Shown here: positions 1-8,116 of the stretch, piece by piece
How positions within the stretch are numbered: the stretch's first letter is position 1
How the letters are laid out: each line of letters opens with the position of its first letter
Source of the DNA: Bacteroidales bacterium
GTDB taxonomy: Bacteria > Bacteroidota > Bacteroidia > Bacteroidales > UBA932
Reading direction: 5' to 3'
Length of the DNA stretch: 64,000 bases
Assembly (NCBI GenBank): GCA_017427885.1
Contig: JAFRRW010000011.1
Coordinates: 186,001 to 250,000, forward strand
Position numbers and translations under genes: made by a program
The notes under the pieces: model-generated
What the model saw: only the letters and a program-made list of their open reading frames with translations
Told to the model about the DNA's origin: nothing
The model's database searches: none

Positions 1-199
1 AGGCGATGCATCTGACCTCCGGGACACGCAAGGCGTCCCTGAGGTCCGACCAGCCCATGCTGTGGCATCCTATCAAAGCCACGTTTATCCTCTCATTCGC
101 CCCCTGTCCCTTGGCGAAAAGGTTGTTCGAAAAAGCCGGGGCGAGGGCTCCGGCGGCCATCAGCGCTCCCGCTCTCCTTAAAAACTCCAGACGGTTCAT
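1..199 (-). CDS. Gfo/Idh/MocA-family oxidoreductase, N-terminal part (cut by window start)
   Basis: The first 66 codons of a leftward gene are visible; the rest lies outside the window. The protein opens MNRLEFLRRAGALMAAG, an Arg-Arg-containing Tat-like signal followed by a hydrophobic stretch and Ala-rich cleavage region. From about residue 38 the sequence INVALIGCHSMG matches the start of the NAD(P)-binding Rossmann fold of the Gfo/Idh/MocA family. Exported members of this family in Bacteroidales usually act on sugars or sugar derivatives, but the substrate cannot be told from this fragment. The start ATG at 197-199 is the only good one and has a promoter-like TAAATTTG upstream. It is divergent from the UpxY-like gene at 276. 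Confidence 0.8.
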   Translation of the reverse strand, partial: MNRLEFLRRAGALMAAGALAPAFSNNLFAKGQGANERINVALIGCHSMGWSDLRDALRVPEVRCIA

Positions 200-232
200 A
201 ACTTATCGATTAAAATATATCCTCCATTTCTC

Positions 233-240
233 CAAATTTA
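233..240 (-). promoter_or_regulatory. Bacteroidales -7 box (TAAATTTG) for the leftward oxidoreductase gene
   Basis: On the minus strand the octamer TAAATTTG fits the Bacteroidetes sigma-ABfr -7 consensus TAnnTTTG. It would start transcription about 30 bases before the ATG at 199. No clear TTTG box is seen at the usual -33 spacing. Confidence 0.45.
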
Positions 241-275
241 CGATTTTCTTCCGAAAGTACCATATTGCAAAAAAA

Positions 276-887
276 ATGGCTACCTTGCAACCAGTAATGG
301 ACAAGTTCGAAATAATCGACGAAGACCGCCGTATCGTCAGAAGGTCCGTACCTGAGAAAGAAGAGGGAGAGGTGTGGTTCGCGATGAGCGCGCCGTACTG
401 CAGGGAAATGAAGGCCAAGGAGTTGCTGGATGACAAGGGGATAGAGAATTTCGTAGCGATGCACCGGGTGAAGGTTGAAGGCAGCAGGAAGAAGAAACTG
501 GTGCCCGTCATCCACAACCTCATCTTCGTCCACGCCAGAAGGGAGAAGGTTCAGGAAACCAAGGCGTCGATTCCCTTCCTCCAATACAGAACGATGATGC
601 AGGAGGGCCGTAACAGGCCCATTGTGGTGCCCGACTGGCAGATGGAGCAGTTCATCAAGGTCTGCAGCACCCTCAACGACGACCTTGTCTTCTACGACCC
701 GAACATAACAAAGCTGCAAAAGGGAGCGAAGGTGAAAATCAACGGCGGAGAATTTGACGGAGTGGTCGGAACCTTCCTCCGCACCAGGGGACCCCGTTCC
801 AGACGAGTTCTCATAGAGATACCTTTCCTGGCCTCCGTCGTCACCGCCACCATACCGGCAGAGCAGCTGGAAATCATTCAGGAATAA
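276..887 (+). CDS. UpxY-family transcription antiterminator (NusG-like)
   Basis: A 203-residue NusG paralogue. The NGN domain starts near residue 30 (VWFAMSAPYCREMKAKELL) and the C-terminal KOW domain is at about 155-200 (GAKVKINGGEFDGVVGTF). Family members bind RNA polymerase at one polysaccharide operon and prevent early termination. A second ATG at 297 gives 196 residues, nearer the family's usual length, and is an alternative start. Upstream codons in the same frame overlap the divergent gene's leader and have no similarity to anything, so I excluded them. The placement is odd. UpxY genes normally lead their capsule operon, but this one points toward, and ends one base before, the convergent dehydratase gene, while the polysaccharide operon reads the other way starting 36 kb away. 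Which operon it controls is not evident. Confidence 0.85.
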   Translation: MATLQPVMDKFEIIDEDRRIVRRSVPEKEEGEVWFAMSAPYCREMKAKELLDDKGIENFVAMHRVKVEGSRKKKLVPVIHNLIFVHARREKVQETKASIPFLQYRTMMQEGRNRPIVVPDWQMEQFIKVCSTLNDDLVFYDPNITKLQKGAKVKINGGEFDGVVGTFLRTRGPRSRRVLIEIPFLASVVTATIPAEQLEIIQE

Positions 888-2801
888 TTATTTATCCAGA
901 ACGGAATAAATGGAGTTGTTGCTGACGTATTCGGGGACGATCTCCTTCATCAGCCTGACCGTGGCCATACTGTCATAGGTCCTGGCGGTCGCTATCAACT
1001 GATCGATCTGCTGGCAGGCGGTGTCGTAGTCATACTCGCGGACCTTAGCGATGCGGATCTTGTCGTGGAACGACGGCAGGGTGTCCTCCTTGTTGCTGAG
1101 AACCTCCTCATAGAGCTTTTCGCCCTCGCGCAGTCCCGTGTACATTATTTCGACGTTATCCGCTCCGGAAAGCCTGATCATACGTTTGGCGAGGGTGGCG
1201 ATCTTCACAGGTTCACCCATATCGAAGACGAAAATCTCCCCTCCGTTGCCCTTGGTGCCGGCTTCCAGGACCAGTTTGCAGGCCTCTGGTATCAGCATGA
1301 AGTAGCGGACGATGTTGGGGTCCGTGACGGTGACGGGACCGCCGGAACGGATCTGCCTCTCGAAGATGGGAATGACGGAACCGTTGCTTCCGAGGACATT
1401 GCCGAACCTGGTGGTAACGAACTGGGTGTGACCTTCGACACGGCCCTCCTCCTCGGCCTTGTTCAGGCTCTGGACGTATATCTCGCAGATACGCTTGCTG
1501 CATCCCATCACGTTGGTCGGATTCACGGCCTTGTCAGTGGAGATCATCACGAACTTCTTCACCCCGTACTTGACGCTCAGGTCCGCTATGACCCTGGTGC
1601 CGTGGACATTGTTAAGCACGGACTCGGTGGGGTTGTCCTCCATCATCGGGACGTGCTTGTAAGCCGCCGCATGGAACACGTAGTCGGGTAGGAAGCTCGA
1701 GAACACACCGTCCATACGGTTGGAGTGGTTGATGGACGTGACCATCGTCTCCACCTTGATGTCCGGATAGTCGCGGGCCATTTCCATACGGAGATCGTGC
1801 TGGGGCGTCTCCGCCTGGTCTATGAGCATCATCGCCGCAGGGCCGAACCTGGCAATCTGACGGACCAGCTCGGCGCCGATCGAACCGGCCGAACCTGTGA
1901 TCAGCACCTTCTTCCCCTTTATGAGCTCCCCTATCGATGCCATATCCACATCGATCTGGTCCCTCGGGAGCAGGTCCTCGATATTTACTTCCTTCAGCGT
2001 CTTCGCTTTGGGAGATTCGGGGCTCCACTCGCTTACCCCTTCGGTCATATAAATCTTTGCTCCGGAAGCCAGGATATAGTCCTGAAGGGCCTGGTCACGA
2101 CGGAACACCTCGTTCCTTAATGGCGACACCAATACTGCCTGGATCCTGTTCTTCTCAAGGATTTCCGGGAGGCTGGAATCCACCTGATATACTTTTTCAC
2201 CAAGCAGCCTGGTATAGCCGAGAGATTTGTCATGGCTGATGAACCCCTTCACTACGAACCTGGCCGGCTTCTCGTTGCGGACCTCCTTGGCAAGTCCCAC
2301 TCCGCCGCTCATAACGCCGTAGATGAAGGCCCTCTTCGCACCGGCAGACTGGTATCCGTAGTCATATAGATACTTCACGAATATCCTCACGAACACCATC
2401 AGGGAAATCACGGAAACGGCGACCACGGCGATCTGCACGATGCGGGTGTCGGCGAAGAATCCGGATTTGCTCATATTGGTGAATATATGGATGACAATAT
2501 CCACCAGGCTGGCGCAGATCACGGCATAGACGATTCGCAGAAGGTCAACGAAGGACGAGAACCTGACGACCACGGAATAGGTGTGGAACACCCGGAAGAA
2601 CAGGATTTGGGGAATGAGGAAAAGCATCAGGACCCTCATCAGGGACCAGAAACTCCCCATAAGGTCATTATAGCCGACAAAGAACCCGTAAACGATCAGC
2701 CAGGAACCAAAAAAGAAAGCGACGTCCATAAGGATAATCATCCAATATGGAGCGGCTCTCCTTGAGAAATACCAGTCGGTCAGCTTGTTAATCCTGCTCA
2801 T
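888..2801 (-). CDS. membrane-bound UDP-sugar 4,6-dehydratase (PglF/CapD/FlaA1 type)
   Basis: At 637 residues this is the full length of the large membrane-anchored 4,6-dehydratases that turn UDP-GlcNAc into UDP-4-keto-6-deoxy-GlcNAc. Residues 1-150 carry about four membrane helices. A CoA-binding-like Rossmann region follows, then a catalytic SDR domain from about 298 (VLITGSAGSIGAELV). The active-site stretch ISTDKAVNPTNVMGCSKR has Met in place of the usual Tyr of YxxxK, as is normal for this membrane-bound class. It supplies the ketosugar that the PglE-like aminotransferase at 6847-8103 would aminate, yet it is separated from that operon by a terminator and three unrelated genes. It has its own promoter-like box at 2830-2837. 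Its stop abuts the stop of the UpxY-like gene. Confidence 0.9.
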   Translation of the reverse strand: MSRINKLTDWYFSRRAAPYWMIILMDVAFFFGSWLIVYGFFVGYNDLMGSFWSLMRVLMLFLIPQILFFRVFHTYSVVVRFSSFVDLLRIVYAVICASLVDIVIHIFTNMSKSGFFADTRIVQIAVVAVSVISLMVFVRIFVKYLYDYGYQSAGAKRAFIYGVMSGGVGLAKEVRNEKPARFVVKGFISHDKSLGYTRLLGEKVYQVDSSLPEILEKNRIQAVLVSPLRNEVFRRDQALQDYILASGAKIYMTEGVSEWSPESPKAKTLKEVNIEDLLPRDQIDVDMASIGELIKGKKVLITGSAGSIGAELVRQIARFGPAAMMLIDQAETPQHDLRMEMARDYPDIKVETMVTSINHSNRMDGVFSSFLPDYVFHAAAYKHVPMMEDNPTESVLNNVHGTRVIADLSVKYGVKKFVMISTDKAVNPTNVMGCSKRICEIYVQSLNKAEEEGRVEGHTQFVTTRFGNVLGSNGSVIPIFERQIRSGGPVTVTDPNIVRYFMLIPEACKLVLEAGTKGNGGEIFVFDMGEPVKIATLAKRMIRLSGADNVEIMYTGLREGEKLYEEVLSNKEDTLPSFHDKIRIAKVREYDYDTACQQIDQLIATARTYDSMATVRLMKEIVPEYVSNNSIYSVLDK

Positions 2802-2829
2802 TATCTTTTTGGGGATAATCTGCCAACTA

Positions 2830-2837
2830 CAAATTTA
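2830..2837 (-). promoter_or_regulatory. -7 box (TAAATTTG) for the 4,6-dehydratase gene
   Basis: The minus-strand octamer TAAATTTG matches TAnnTTTG and lies 29 bases upstream of the ATG, giving a leader of roughly 25 bases. It sits just past the hairpin that ends the preceding operon, so the dehydratase gene is probably its own transcription unit. Confidence 0.55.
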
Positions 2838-2858
2838 AATAAAAAATCTTATAATTTT

Positions 2859-2890
2859 CCCCTTTCGGAAGGAAAATCTGCCGAAAGGGG
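2859..2890 (-). terminator. hairpin after the sod-GH92-OMP operon
   Basis: CCCCTTTCGG (2859-2868) and CCGAAAGGGG (2881-2890) form a perfect 10-bp stem with a 12-base loop, 14 bases after the stop of the small outer-membrane protein gene. No U-run follows in either direction, so it may be a transcript-end or processing hairpin rather than a classic intrinsic terminator. Confidence 0.5.
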
Positions 2891-2904
2891 ATAAGAGTCG
2901 GAGG

Positions 2905-3450
2905 CTATTTCGCGCCGAAAGATAGGGCCAGGAACAGGCTGGCGCAGAAGGCGCTCTTGTCGTTGGGAAGGCCGAAAAGCGACAGTCGGCCGCCAAGCTG
3001 GAGGTAAGGCAGGAGTTCCACGCCGAGGCTGCCGGCCAGGTAATAGCGGTTGACCTTCTCTTTCTTCGCTGAATTGAAGGCTATGATACCCACACGGGCC
3101 TCCGCATAGGGTTTGACGCTTATGTCGGTCAGGCTGTAGCGGGCGGCTCCGAACACGGGGAAGAAAGATTCCTTGACATCGAAGGCACGCAGCATCGAGA
3201 TGCCTCCTCCGACGAAAATCTCAGGAGTCAACTGGACACCGTGGGTGGTAGACAGTTCGCAAATCCACTGGCGATATCCATAAAAAGCCTCGGTTTTATT
3301 ATCTCCGTTGAACTGGCCGACTCCCCAACCGGCATCCACGAAGCCACGGTAGTAGGAAGAGAAGTCAGCGTCTTTATTGCCGTTTACCTGGGAAAACGCG
3401 GCCGTCGCCACGAAGAGCGCAACCGCCAATAAAACTAATTTTCTCATCAT
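2905..3450 (-). CDS. small outer-membrane beta-barrel-like protein
   Basis: This 181-residue protein has a clear signal peptide (MMRKLVLLAVALFVATAAFSQ). The mature part alternates Gly/aromatic-rich strands (GFVDAGWGVGQFNGDN, EIFVGGGISMLRAF, YLQLGGRLSLFGLP) and ends in a hydrophobic strand, as in 8-stranded porin-family or OmpW-like barrels. No enzyme motif is seen. It is the last gene of a leftward operon after superoxide dismutase and the GH92 mannosidase, 22 bases after the latter, and is followed by a hairpin. Function unknown; the barrel assignment is inferred from strand pattern. Confidence 0.6.
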   Translation of the reverse strand: MMRKLVLLAVALFVATAAFSQVNGNKDADFSSYYRGFVDAGWGVGQFNGDNKTEAFYGYRQWICELSTTHGVQLTPEIFVGGGISMLRAFDVKESFFPVFGAARYSLTDISVKPYAEARVGIIAFNSAKKEKVNRYYLAGSLGVELLPYLQLGGRLSLFGLPNDKSAFCASLFLALSFGAK

Positions 3451-3472
3451 ATCACTAATTTTTTATTCTTTC

Positions 3473-5707
3473 TTATAATTCCGCCGCAGCGGTCATCTCA
3501 TATTCCAGGGTACCACCCTTGAGGATATCGTCATATTTGAGGGTCGTGTACTCGACAGGCCTTCCGTTCAGGCGGATTGCCTTCACGAACTTGTTTTCCT
3601 CGGAGAGGTTCTTCGCCTTGATGGTGAACTTCTTCCCGTTGGGGAGACGGAGGATGGCCTCGTGAAGCTGGGGTGCGCCGAAGACATATTCGCCGGAGAT
3701 GGGGTTCACCGGATAGAATCCAAGCGCTGAGAACATATACCAGCAGGACATCTGGCCGCAGTCGTCGTTGCCGCAGAGACCGTCGGGAGTGGGGAAATAC
3801 AGTTTGTCGAAGACCTCGCGGACCACCTCAGCGGCCTTGTCGGGACGGCCGGCAAGGGTGTAGAGGTAGGCGATGTGGTGGCTGGGCTCGTTGCCGTGGG
3901 CGTAAGTCCCAATCATGCCGCTGATATTATGGTCTCCGGACATTCCGAAGGACGAAGAGTCGATGAAGAAGAGGGAATCCAGCTTGTTCACGAACTCATC
4001 CCTGGAATCGAAGAGGTCGATAAGGCCCTGGGGGTTGTTCTGGACGTGCCAGGTCCACTGCCAGGCGTTGCCCTCCTCATAGTCGGGATGGCTGTACTGG
4101 CGGGGGTTGAACGGAGTGCGCCAGTTCCCGGCGAGGTCGCGGCCACGGACGCATTTGGTCGAAGGATCGAACAGGTTCCTGTAGTTCTCGGAACGCTTGA
4201 TGAAGAACTCGTAATCCTCGTCCTTTCCGAGCGCCTTGGCGAACACTGCTGCACAATAGTCGTTGTAGCAGGCCTCCATCGTCCTGGAAACGGATTTCCT
4301 GGGATAATCGGAATTCTCATAGGGGAAGTATCCGCATCTGTCGTAATTGCTCCAGTCGGACTTGTAGTGGTCCGTGGTCATCGCGTGCTTCACGGCATCC
4401 CAGGCGTCGTCCACGTTGAAACTCCTGTCGCCCTTTATGTAGGCGTCGGCTATCACCGGCACGGCATGGTTCCCGATCATGCACCAGGTCTCGCAGAGGC
4501 CGTACTCGTTGGTGACCAGAAGGCCGGTCTGGCGGTGACGCTCGATGAGAGATTCAACGAAACCGCTGTTGTCGCCGGGATAGAGGATTTCAAGGAAGGG
4601 ATGTTCCGCCCTGTAGGTGTCCCAAAGGGAGAAATTGGTGTAAAGGTCGCAGTCGCTGTGATGGGGCTGCTTGTCCCAGCCTACATAGTTGCCGTCGACG
4701 TCGGTGATGAGGTTCGGCATAATGAGGGAATGGTAGAGGGAGGTGTAGAAAGAAGTCCTCTCATCGTCATTCCTGGCCTTTATGACCACCTTCGAAAGAT
4801 AAGAGTTCCATATCTCATCGGCATTCTTCCTCACCGCATCGAAGTCCCAGTGGGGGATCTCCGCCTCGAGGTTTCTCTTGGCACCGTCCTCTCCATAGGT
4901 AGAAAGGGCGACCTTGACAAGGACCACCTGCCCATCTTCAGTCGAGAAATGCACCCTTGCCTTGACGGCCTCCCCGCTGACATCCTTATTGTCGGAAACG
5001 GTTCCGTCCGCCCACGTCTCCACGCTCTCGAAGGGAACGGAGAACTCGGCCCGGAAATAATAGTGATGGTCGTCGACGAAGCCGTGCGAGCGGCGCTTGC
5101 CGACTATGGTCCTGTCGTCAAGGACTTTGAGGAAACTGTCGATGTTCCCGTCGTCGTTGCCGAAACCGAGGTCGATGATGAAGCCGGCGTCATAACTGGC
5201 GGGGAAAGTATAGCGGTGGAAGCCCACGCGCGGGGAAACCGTCATTTCAGCAACCACGCCGTAGTCGTCAAGTTTCACCTTGTAATAGCCTGGATGAGCC
5301 TCCTCGCTGTCGTGGGAGAACCTGGAGCGGTAACCGGTGGAGGTGTCCTCCTTTTGTCCTTTCTCGAATCCGGGATTCCCGGTCACGGGCTGGATGAGGA
5401 TGTCGCCCATATCCTCGCAGCCGGTGCCGCTGAGGTGGGTGTGGGAGAATCCCACTATGGTCTGCTCGTCATAATGATAGCCGGAACAGTGCTCCCACTG
5501 CTTCCCGCCCTGGGAATCATCGGTGCTGGGACCTGCCTGAACCATGCTGAAAGGCAGCTGGGCCGAAGGATGGGTGTGGCCGAAACCGCCCGTCCCCACG
5601 AAGGGATCGACAAATTGCGTCAGGTTCCCTGAACCGCGGTCAGAGCGACTGCATCCGCAGAGGATCGCGGCCAGCGCAAGGGAACATAGGAAAAGCCTTT
5701 TCATCAT
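3473..5707 (-). CDS. GH92 family alpha-mannosidase, lipoprotein
   Basis: The product has 744 residues. It begins MMKRLFLCSLALAAILCGCS, a lipoprotein signal with Cys after LCG, so it should be lipid-anchored. The mature N-terminus FVDPFVGTGGFGHTHPSAQL and the C-terminal CGNDDCGQMSCWYMFSALGF are hallmark GH92 stretches, and CETWCMIGNHAVPVIADAY lies in the (alpha/alpha)6 domain. GH92 enzymes are Ca-dependent exo-alpha-mannosidases (1,2-, 1,3-, 1,4- or 1,6-specific) used on N-glycans or yeast mannan; the linkage is not readable here. I chose the ATG at 5707 (next one at 5704): AGGA lies just upstream, and an earlier in-frame start would overlap the sod stop. It follows sodB by 7 bases and is not part of an evident SusCD locus. 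Confidence 0.93.
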   Translation of the reverse strand: MMKRLFLCSLALAAILCGCSRSDRGSGNLTQFVDPFVGTGGFGHTHPSAQLPFSMVQAGPSTDDSQGGKQWEHCSGYHYDEQTIVGFSHTHLSGTGCEDMGDILIQPVTGNPGFEKGQKEDTSTGYRSRFSHDSEEAHPGYYKVKLDDYGVVAEMTVSPRVGFHRYTFPASYDAGFIIDLGFGNDDGNIDSFLKVLDDRTIVGKRRSHGFVDDHHYYFRAEFSVPFESVETWADGTVSDNKDVSGEAVKARVHFSTEDGQVVLVKVALSTYGEDGAKRNLEAEIPHWDFDAVRKNADEIWNSYLSKVVIKARNDDERTSFYTSLYHSLIMPNLITDVDGNYVGWDKQPHHSDCDLYTNFSLWDTYRAEHPFLEILYPGDNSGFVESLIERHRQTGLLVTNEYGLCETWCMIGNHAVPVIADAYIKGDRSFNVDDAWDAVKHAMTTDHYKSDWSNYDRCGYFPYENSDYPRKSVSRTMEACYNDYCAAVFAKALGKDEDYEFFIKRSENYRNLFDPSTKCVRGRDLAGNWRTPFNPRQYSHPDYEEGNAWQWTWHVQNNPQGLIDLFDSRDEFVNKLDSLFFIDSSSFGMSGDHNISGMIGTYAHGNEPSHHIAYLYTLAGRPDKAAEVVREVFDKLYFPTPDGLCGNDDCGQMSCWYMFSALGFYPVNPISGEYVFGAPQLHEAILRLPNGKKFTIKAKNLSEENKFVKAIRLNGRPVEYTTLKYDDILKGGTLEYEMTAAAEL

Positions 5708-5714
5708 ATCCTGT

Positions 5715-6296
5715 TTATCTTTTTTCAATTACACTCCAATCGGTTATCTGCCAGAGAGCAGCGAGATAGTCCGGCCGGCGGTTCTGCCAGTCGAGATAGT
5801 AGGCGTGCTCCCACACGTCGAAGGTCATCAGGGGCCTGAGGCCGTGAGCGACAGGATTGTCGGCCCCGGAGTACTTCCCTATCGAGAGTTTCCCCTCCGC
5901 ATCGGCCTGGAGCCATACCCAGCCGGAACCGAAAATCGAAGCCCCGGCGGCGGCGAATGCGGCCTTGAACTCCTCGAAAGAGCCGAAAGCTTCGTCGATG
6001 GCCTTCTTCAGGACTCCCTCGGGAGCCGTCTTCGCCTTCGGGGAGAACTGCAGGAAATACATATTGTGATTCAGCACCTGGCCGGCATTGTTGAACACGG
6101 GGGTGAGTCCCTCGGCGGCCGATTTGACGATTAGTTCCTCAAGGGACATATTTTCCATAGGGGTGCCTGCGACAGCCTTGTTCAGGTTGTTCACGTATGT
6201 CGCAAGGTGTTTCCCGTGATGGAAGGAAATGGTCTCCGCGCTTATGGCAGGAGCCAACGCATCCGGAGCGTAAGGCAATGTGATCAGTGTCTGCAT
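5715..6296 (-). CDS. sodB: Fe/Mn superoxide dismutase
   Basis: A 193-residue cytoplasmic superoxide dismutase converting superoxide to H2O2 and O2. The four metal ligands are visible: His26 (in FHHGKH), His77 (in LNHNMYF), Asp160 and His164 (in DVWEHAYY). Gln73, four residues before His77, is at the position typical of Fe-type or cambialistic enzymes, so iron is likelier than strict Mn use. The length is normal. It is the first gene of an operon with GH92 and a small outer-membrane protein. The leader contains a 6-bp hairpin (6319-6335) and a TATATTTG promoter box (6342-6349). Confidence 0.95.
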   Translation of the reverse strand: MQTLITLPYAPDALAPAISAETISFHHGKHLATYVNNLNKAVAGTPMENMSLEELIVKSAAEGLTPVFNNAGQVLNHNMYFLQFSPKAKTAPEGVLKKAIDEAFGSFEEFKAAFAAAGASIFGSGWVWLQADAEGKLSIGKYSGADNPVAHGLRPLMTFDVWEHAYYLDWQNRRPDYLAALWQITDWSVIEKR

Positions 6297-6318
6297 GGTG
6301 GTCTTAGTATCATTAATC

Positions 6319-6335
6319 GGAAGGTCAAACCTTCC
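6319..6335 (-). promoter_or_regulatory. small hairpin in the sodB leader
   Basis: GGAAGG and CCTTCC form a perfect 6-bp stem with a 5-base loop between the promoter box and the sodB ATG (23 bases before it). It could stabilise the mRNA or bind a regulator; nothing further can be said. Confidence 0.35.
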
Positions 6336-6341
6336 ATCTTA

Positions 6342-6349
6342 CAAATATA
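6342..6349 (-). promoter_or_regulatory. -7 box (TATATTTG) for the sodB operon
   Basis: The minus-strand TATATTTG is an exact TAnnTTTG match about 45 bases upstream of the sodB ATG, just downstream of the terminator of the polysaccharide operon. Confidence 0.55.
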
Positions 6350-6372
6350 AGATTTCAAAAGGATAAAAAAAA

Positions 6373-6392
6373 GAGCGCCAGGATTGGCGCTC
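6373..6392 (-). terminator. intrinsic terminator of the polysaccharide operon
   Basis: GAGCGCCA (6373-6380) pairs with TGGCGCTC (6385-6392) around a 4-base loop. On the minus strand the stem is followed directly by eight T residues. This is a textbook Rho-independent terminator, 36 bases after the stop of the last polysaccharide-operon gene. Confidence 0.92.
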
Positions 6393-6428
6393 AAGCTTTC
6401 AAGGTTTTTCCCTTTCAGGTCATGTCCC

Positions 6429-6860
6429 TTACCGGACCTTCAAACGGTAGACATTGGTTTCACGGCGTTCGAAGCCGAGGGACTGGTAGAGTGCGTTCGC
6501 AGCGGTCCGCTGCGGCCGGGAGGTCAGGTGAAGGTCGGTTCCCGGAAGTTCCGTGCGTGCGAAATCGATGATATGTTCCATCAGCGCCCGTCCGAGTCCC
6601 AGGCCCCTGTAGGCAGAGCCCACGACGACATCCTCCACACTGGCCTTCCGGCCAGTCGGGGACTCGAAGACGCAGAGAGTCGCGCACCCGGCGATGTGGC
6701 CGTCGCCGTCAACCGCCGCAAAAAAGTGCGTCCCCTCTGCCTCCACGGCTTTTTTCATCCCCTCTGCCGTCACCGTAACCTCCGGATCCAACTCCCCCAT
6801 CAGCCCCAGGAGGTCCTCCCCCTGCGCATCAGTCAGAGTATGGAGTTCAATGATGTCCAT
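6429..6860 (-). CDS. GNAT-family N-acetyltransferase
   Basis: A 143-residue single-domain GNAT protein. The acetyl-CoA pyrophosphate loop is seen as YRGLGLGRALM near residues 84-94, preceded by strand VEDVVVGSAYR, and the C-terminal ANALYQSLGFERRETNVYRL is the usual GNAT end. Its substrate is unknown. It is the last gene before the terminator at 6373-6392 and starts inside the final codons of the aminotransferase gene (14-base overlap), so the two are translationally linked. Acetylation of the amino group made by that aminotransferase is possible, but the PglD-like protein at 17199-17843 is the better candidate for that step. Confidence 0.85.
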   Translation of the reverse strand: MDIIELHTLTDAQGEDLLGLMGELDPEVTVTAEGMKKAVEAEGTHFFAAVDGDGHIAGCATLCVFESPTGRKASVEDVVVGSAYRGLGLGRALMEHIIDFARTELPGTDLHLTSRPQRTAANALYQSLGFERRETNVYRLKVR

Positions 6861-8103
6861 CCCGAACGATTGCCTTCTTTATCGTATCCACGATATACCT
6901 CACGTCCTCATCCGTCACATACGGGCCGGCGGGGAGGCACATTCCGACCTTGAAGAGGGACTCGGAAACGCCGTTCACATATGCCGGGGCGTTCTTGTAA
7001 ACCGGCTGCCTGTGCATCGGCTTCCACAGGGGACGTGCTTCGATCCCGGCCTGGTCCATAAATACGCGGAGAGCCTCGATGTTGTCATTGGGTTCGCAAT
7101 CGGTGCGGGGGTTTTCCGAACAGTGAACCACTCCGGCTGCGCCGCCTACGGCTCCTTTGACGACGGTCTTGTATGCATTCTCCTGGCCGACGATCCGGAT
7201 TGAAGGATCCACGGTCATCGTACAGAGCCAGAAATTGCTCTGATAGCGGGGATCCGGATTGCCGTGAACCCTGATGCCTGGGACATCGGACAGCAACTCG
7301 GAATAAAGTTCCTGGACGCGCCTGTGATGAGCGATATGCTCATCGACTATGGTCATCTGGCCCCGGCCGATTCCGGCGCAGATGTTCGACAGGCGGTAGT
7401 TGTATCCAATGGCCTCGTGCTGATAATAAGGATACGCCTCACGTGCCTGTGTGGCATACCACATAATCTTGTTCTTGGTCTCAACATCCTCACAGACAAG
7501 CGCTCCCCCTCCGGAGGTGGTTATCATCTTGTTGCCGTTGAAACTCAGCACGCCGAACTTGCCGAAGGTGCCCAGCACCCGGCCCTCCCAGCACGAGCCG
7601 AACCCTTCCGCGGCATCCTCGATGACAGGAATCCCATATTTGTCCGCAATGGCCATAATCCTGTCAATCTGGTAAGGCATGCCATACAGGGCGACGGGGA
7701 CGATGGCCTTGGGCGCACGGCCGGTCTTGGCGATACGGTCCTCGATTGCCTCCTCCAGCAGGTCCGGATCCATATTCCAGGAATCCTTTTCCGAATCGAT
7801 GAACACCGGGGTGGCGCCCAGATATGTGATGGGATGGGAGGATGCGCAGAAGGTGAAACTCTGCACCAGCACTTCATCGCCCGGGCCCACACCGCAGGCA
7901 ATAAGGGCCAGGTGCACGGCGGACGTCCCTGAACACAAGGCGACCACTTCCCTGTCCTGGCCGACGAACTTCTTCAAATCCTCCTCGAATCCATTGACAT
8001 TCGGTCCCAGGGGGACTACCCAGTTGGTGTCGAACGCCTCCTGGATGTATTGCTGTTCCCTGCCGCTCATATGGGCAAGGCACAAATAAATGCGTTTTGA
8101 CAT
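6847..8103 (-). CDS. DegT/DnrJ/EryC1/StrS sugar aminotransferase (PglE/EpsN-like)
   Basis: A 418-residue PLP enzyme of the sugar-aminotransferase family. The Schiff-base lysine is Lys192 in LSFNGNKMITTSGGG, and VIEDAAEGFGS (160-170) is the PLP-binding acidic stretch. PglE/EpsN-type members use glutamate to aminate UDP-4-keto-6-deoxy-GlcNAc at C4, giving the precursor of bacillosamine-type sugars. A PglF-like dehydratase (888-2801), a PglD-like acyltransferase (17199-17843) and a PglC-like transferase (9778-10386) occur in the same region and support that reading. The start ATG at 8101-8103 gives MSKRIYLCLAHMSG, the family's usual N-terminus; codons further upstream lack similarity. Confidence 0.88.
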   Translation of the reverse strand: MSKRIYLCLAHMSGREQQYIQEAFDTNWVVPLGPNVNGFEEDLKKFVGQDREVVALCSGTSAVHLALIACGVGPGDEVLVQSFTFCASSHPITYLGATPVFIDSEKDSWNMDPDLLEEAIEDRIAKTGRAPKAIVPVALYGMPYQIDRIMAIADKYGIPVIEDAAEGFGSCWEGRVLGTFGKFGVLSFNGNKMITTSGGGALVCEDVETKNKIMWYATQAREAYPYYQHEAIGYNYRLSNICAGIGRGQMTIVDEHIAHHRRVQELYSELLSDVPGIRVHGNPDPRYQSNFWLCTMTVDPSIRIVGQENAYKTVVKGAVGGAAGVVHCSENPRTDCEPNDNIEALRVFMDQAGIEARPLWKPMHRQPVYKNAPAYVNGVSESLFKVGMCLPAGPYVTDEDVRYIVDTIKKAIVRDGHH

Positions 8104-8116
8104 ATAAGAATTATAA

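Noticed and set aside
6-275. Upstream extension of the UpxY-like reading frame
   Set aside because: These 90 codons lie opposite the oxidoreductase gene and its leader and have no similarity to UpxY; the ATG at 276 or 297 fits the family.
3875-5632. Long open frame (585 codons) on the + strand opposite the GH92 gene
   Set aside because: It is antisense to a certain gene, is the by-product of GC-rich third positions, and has no recognisable protein features.
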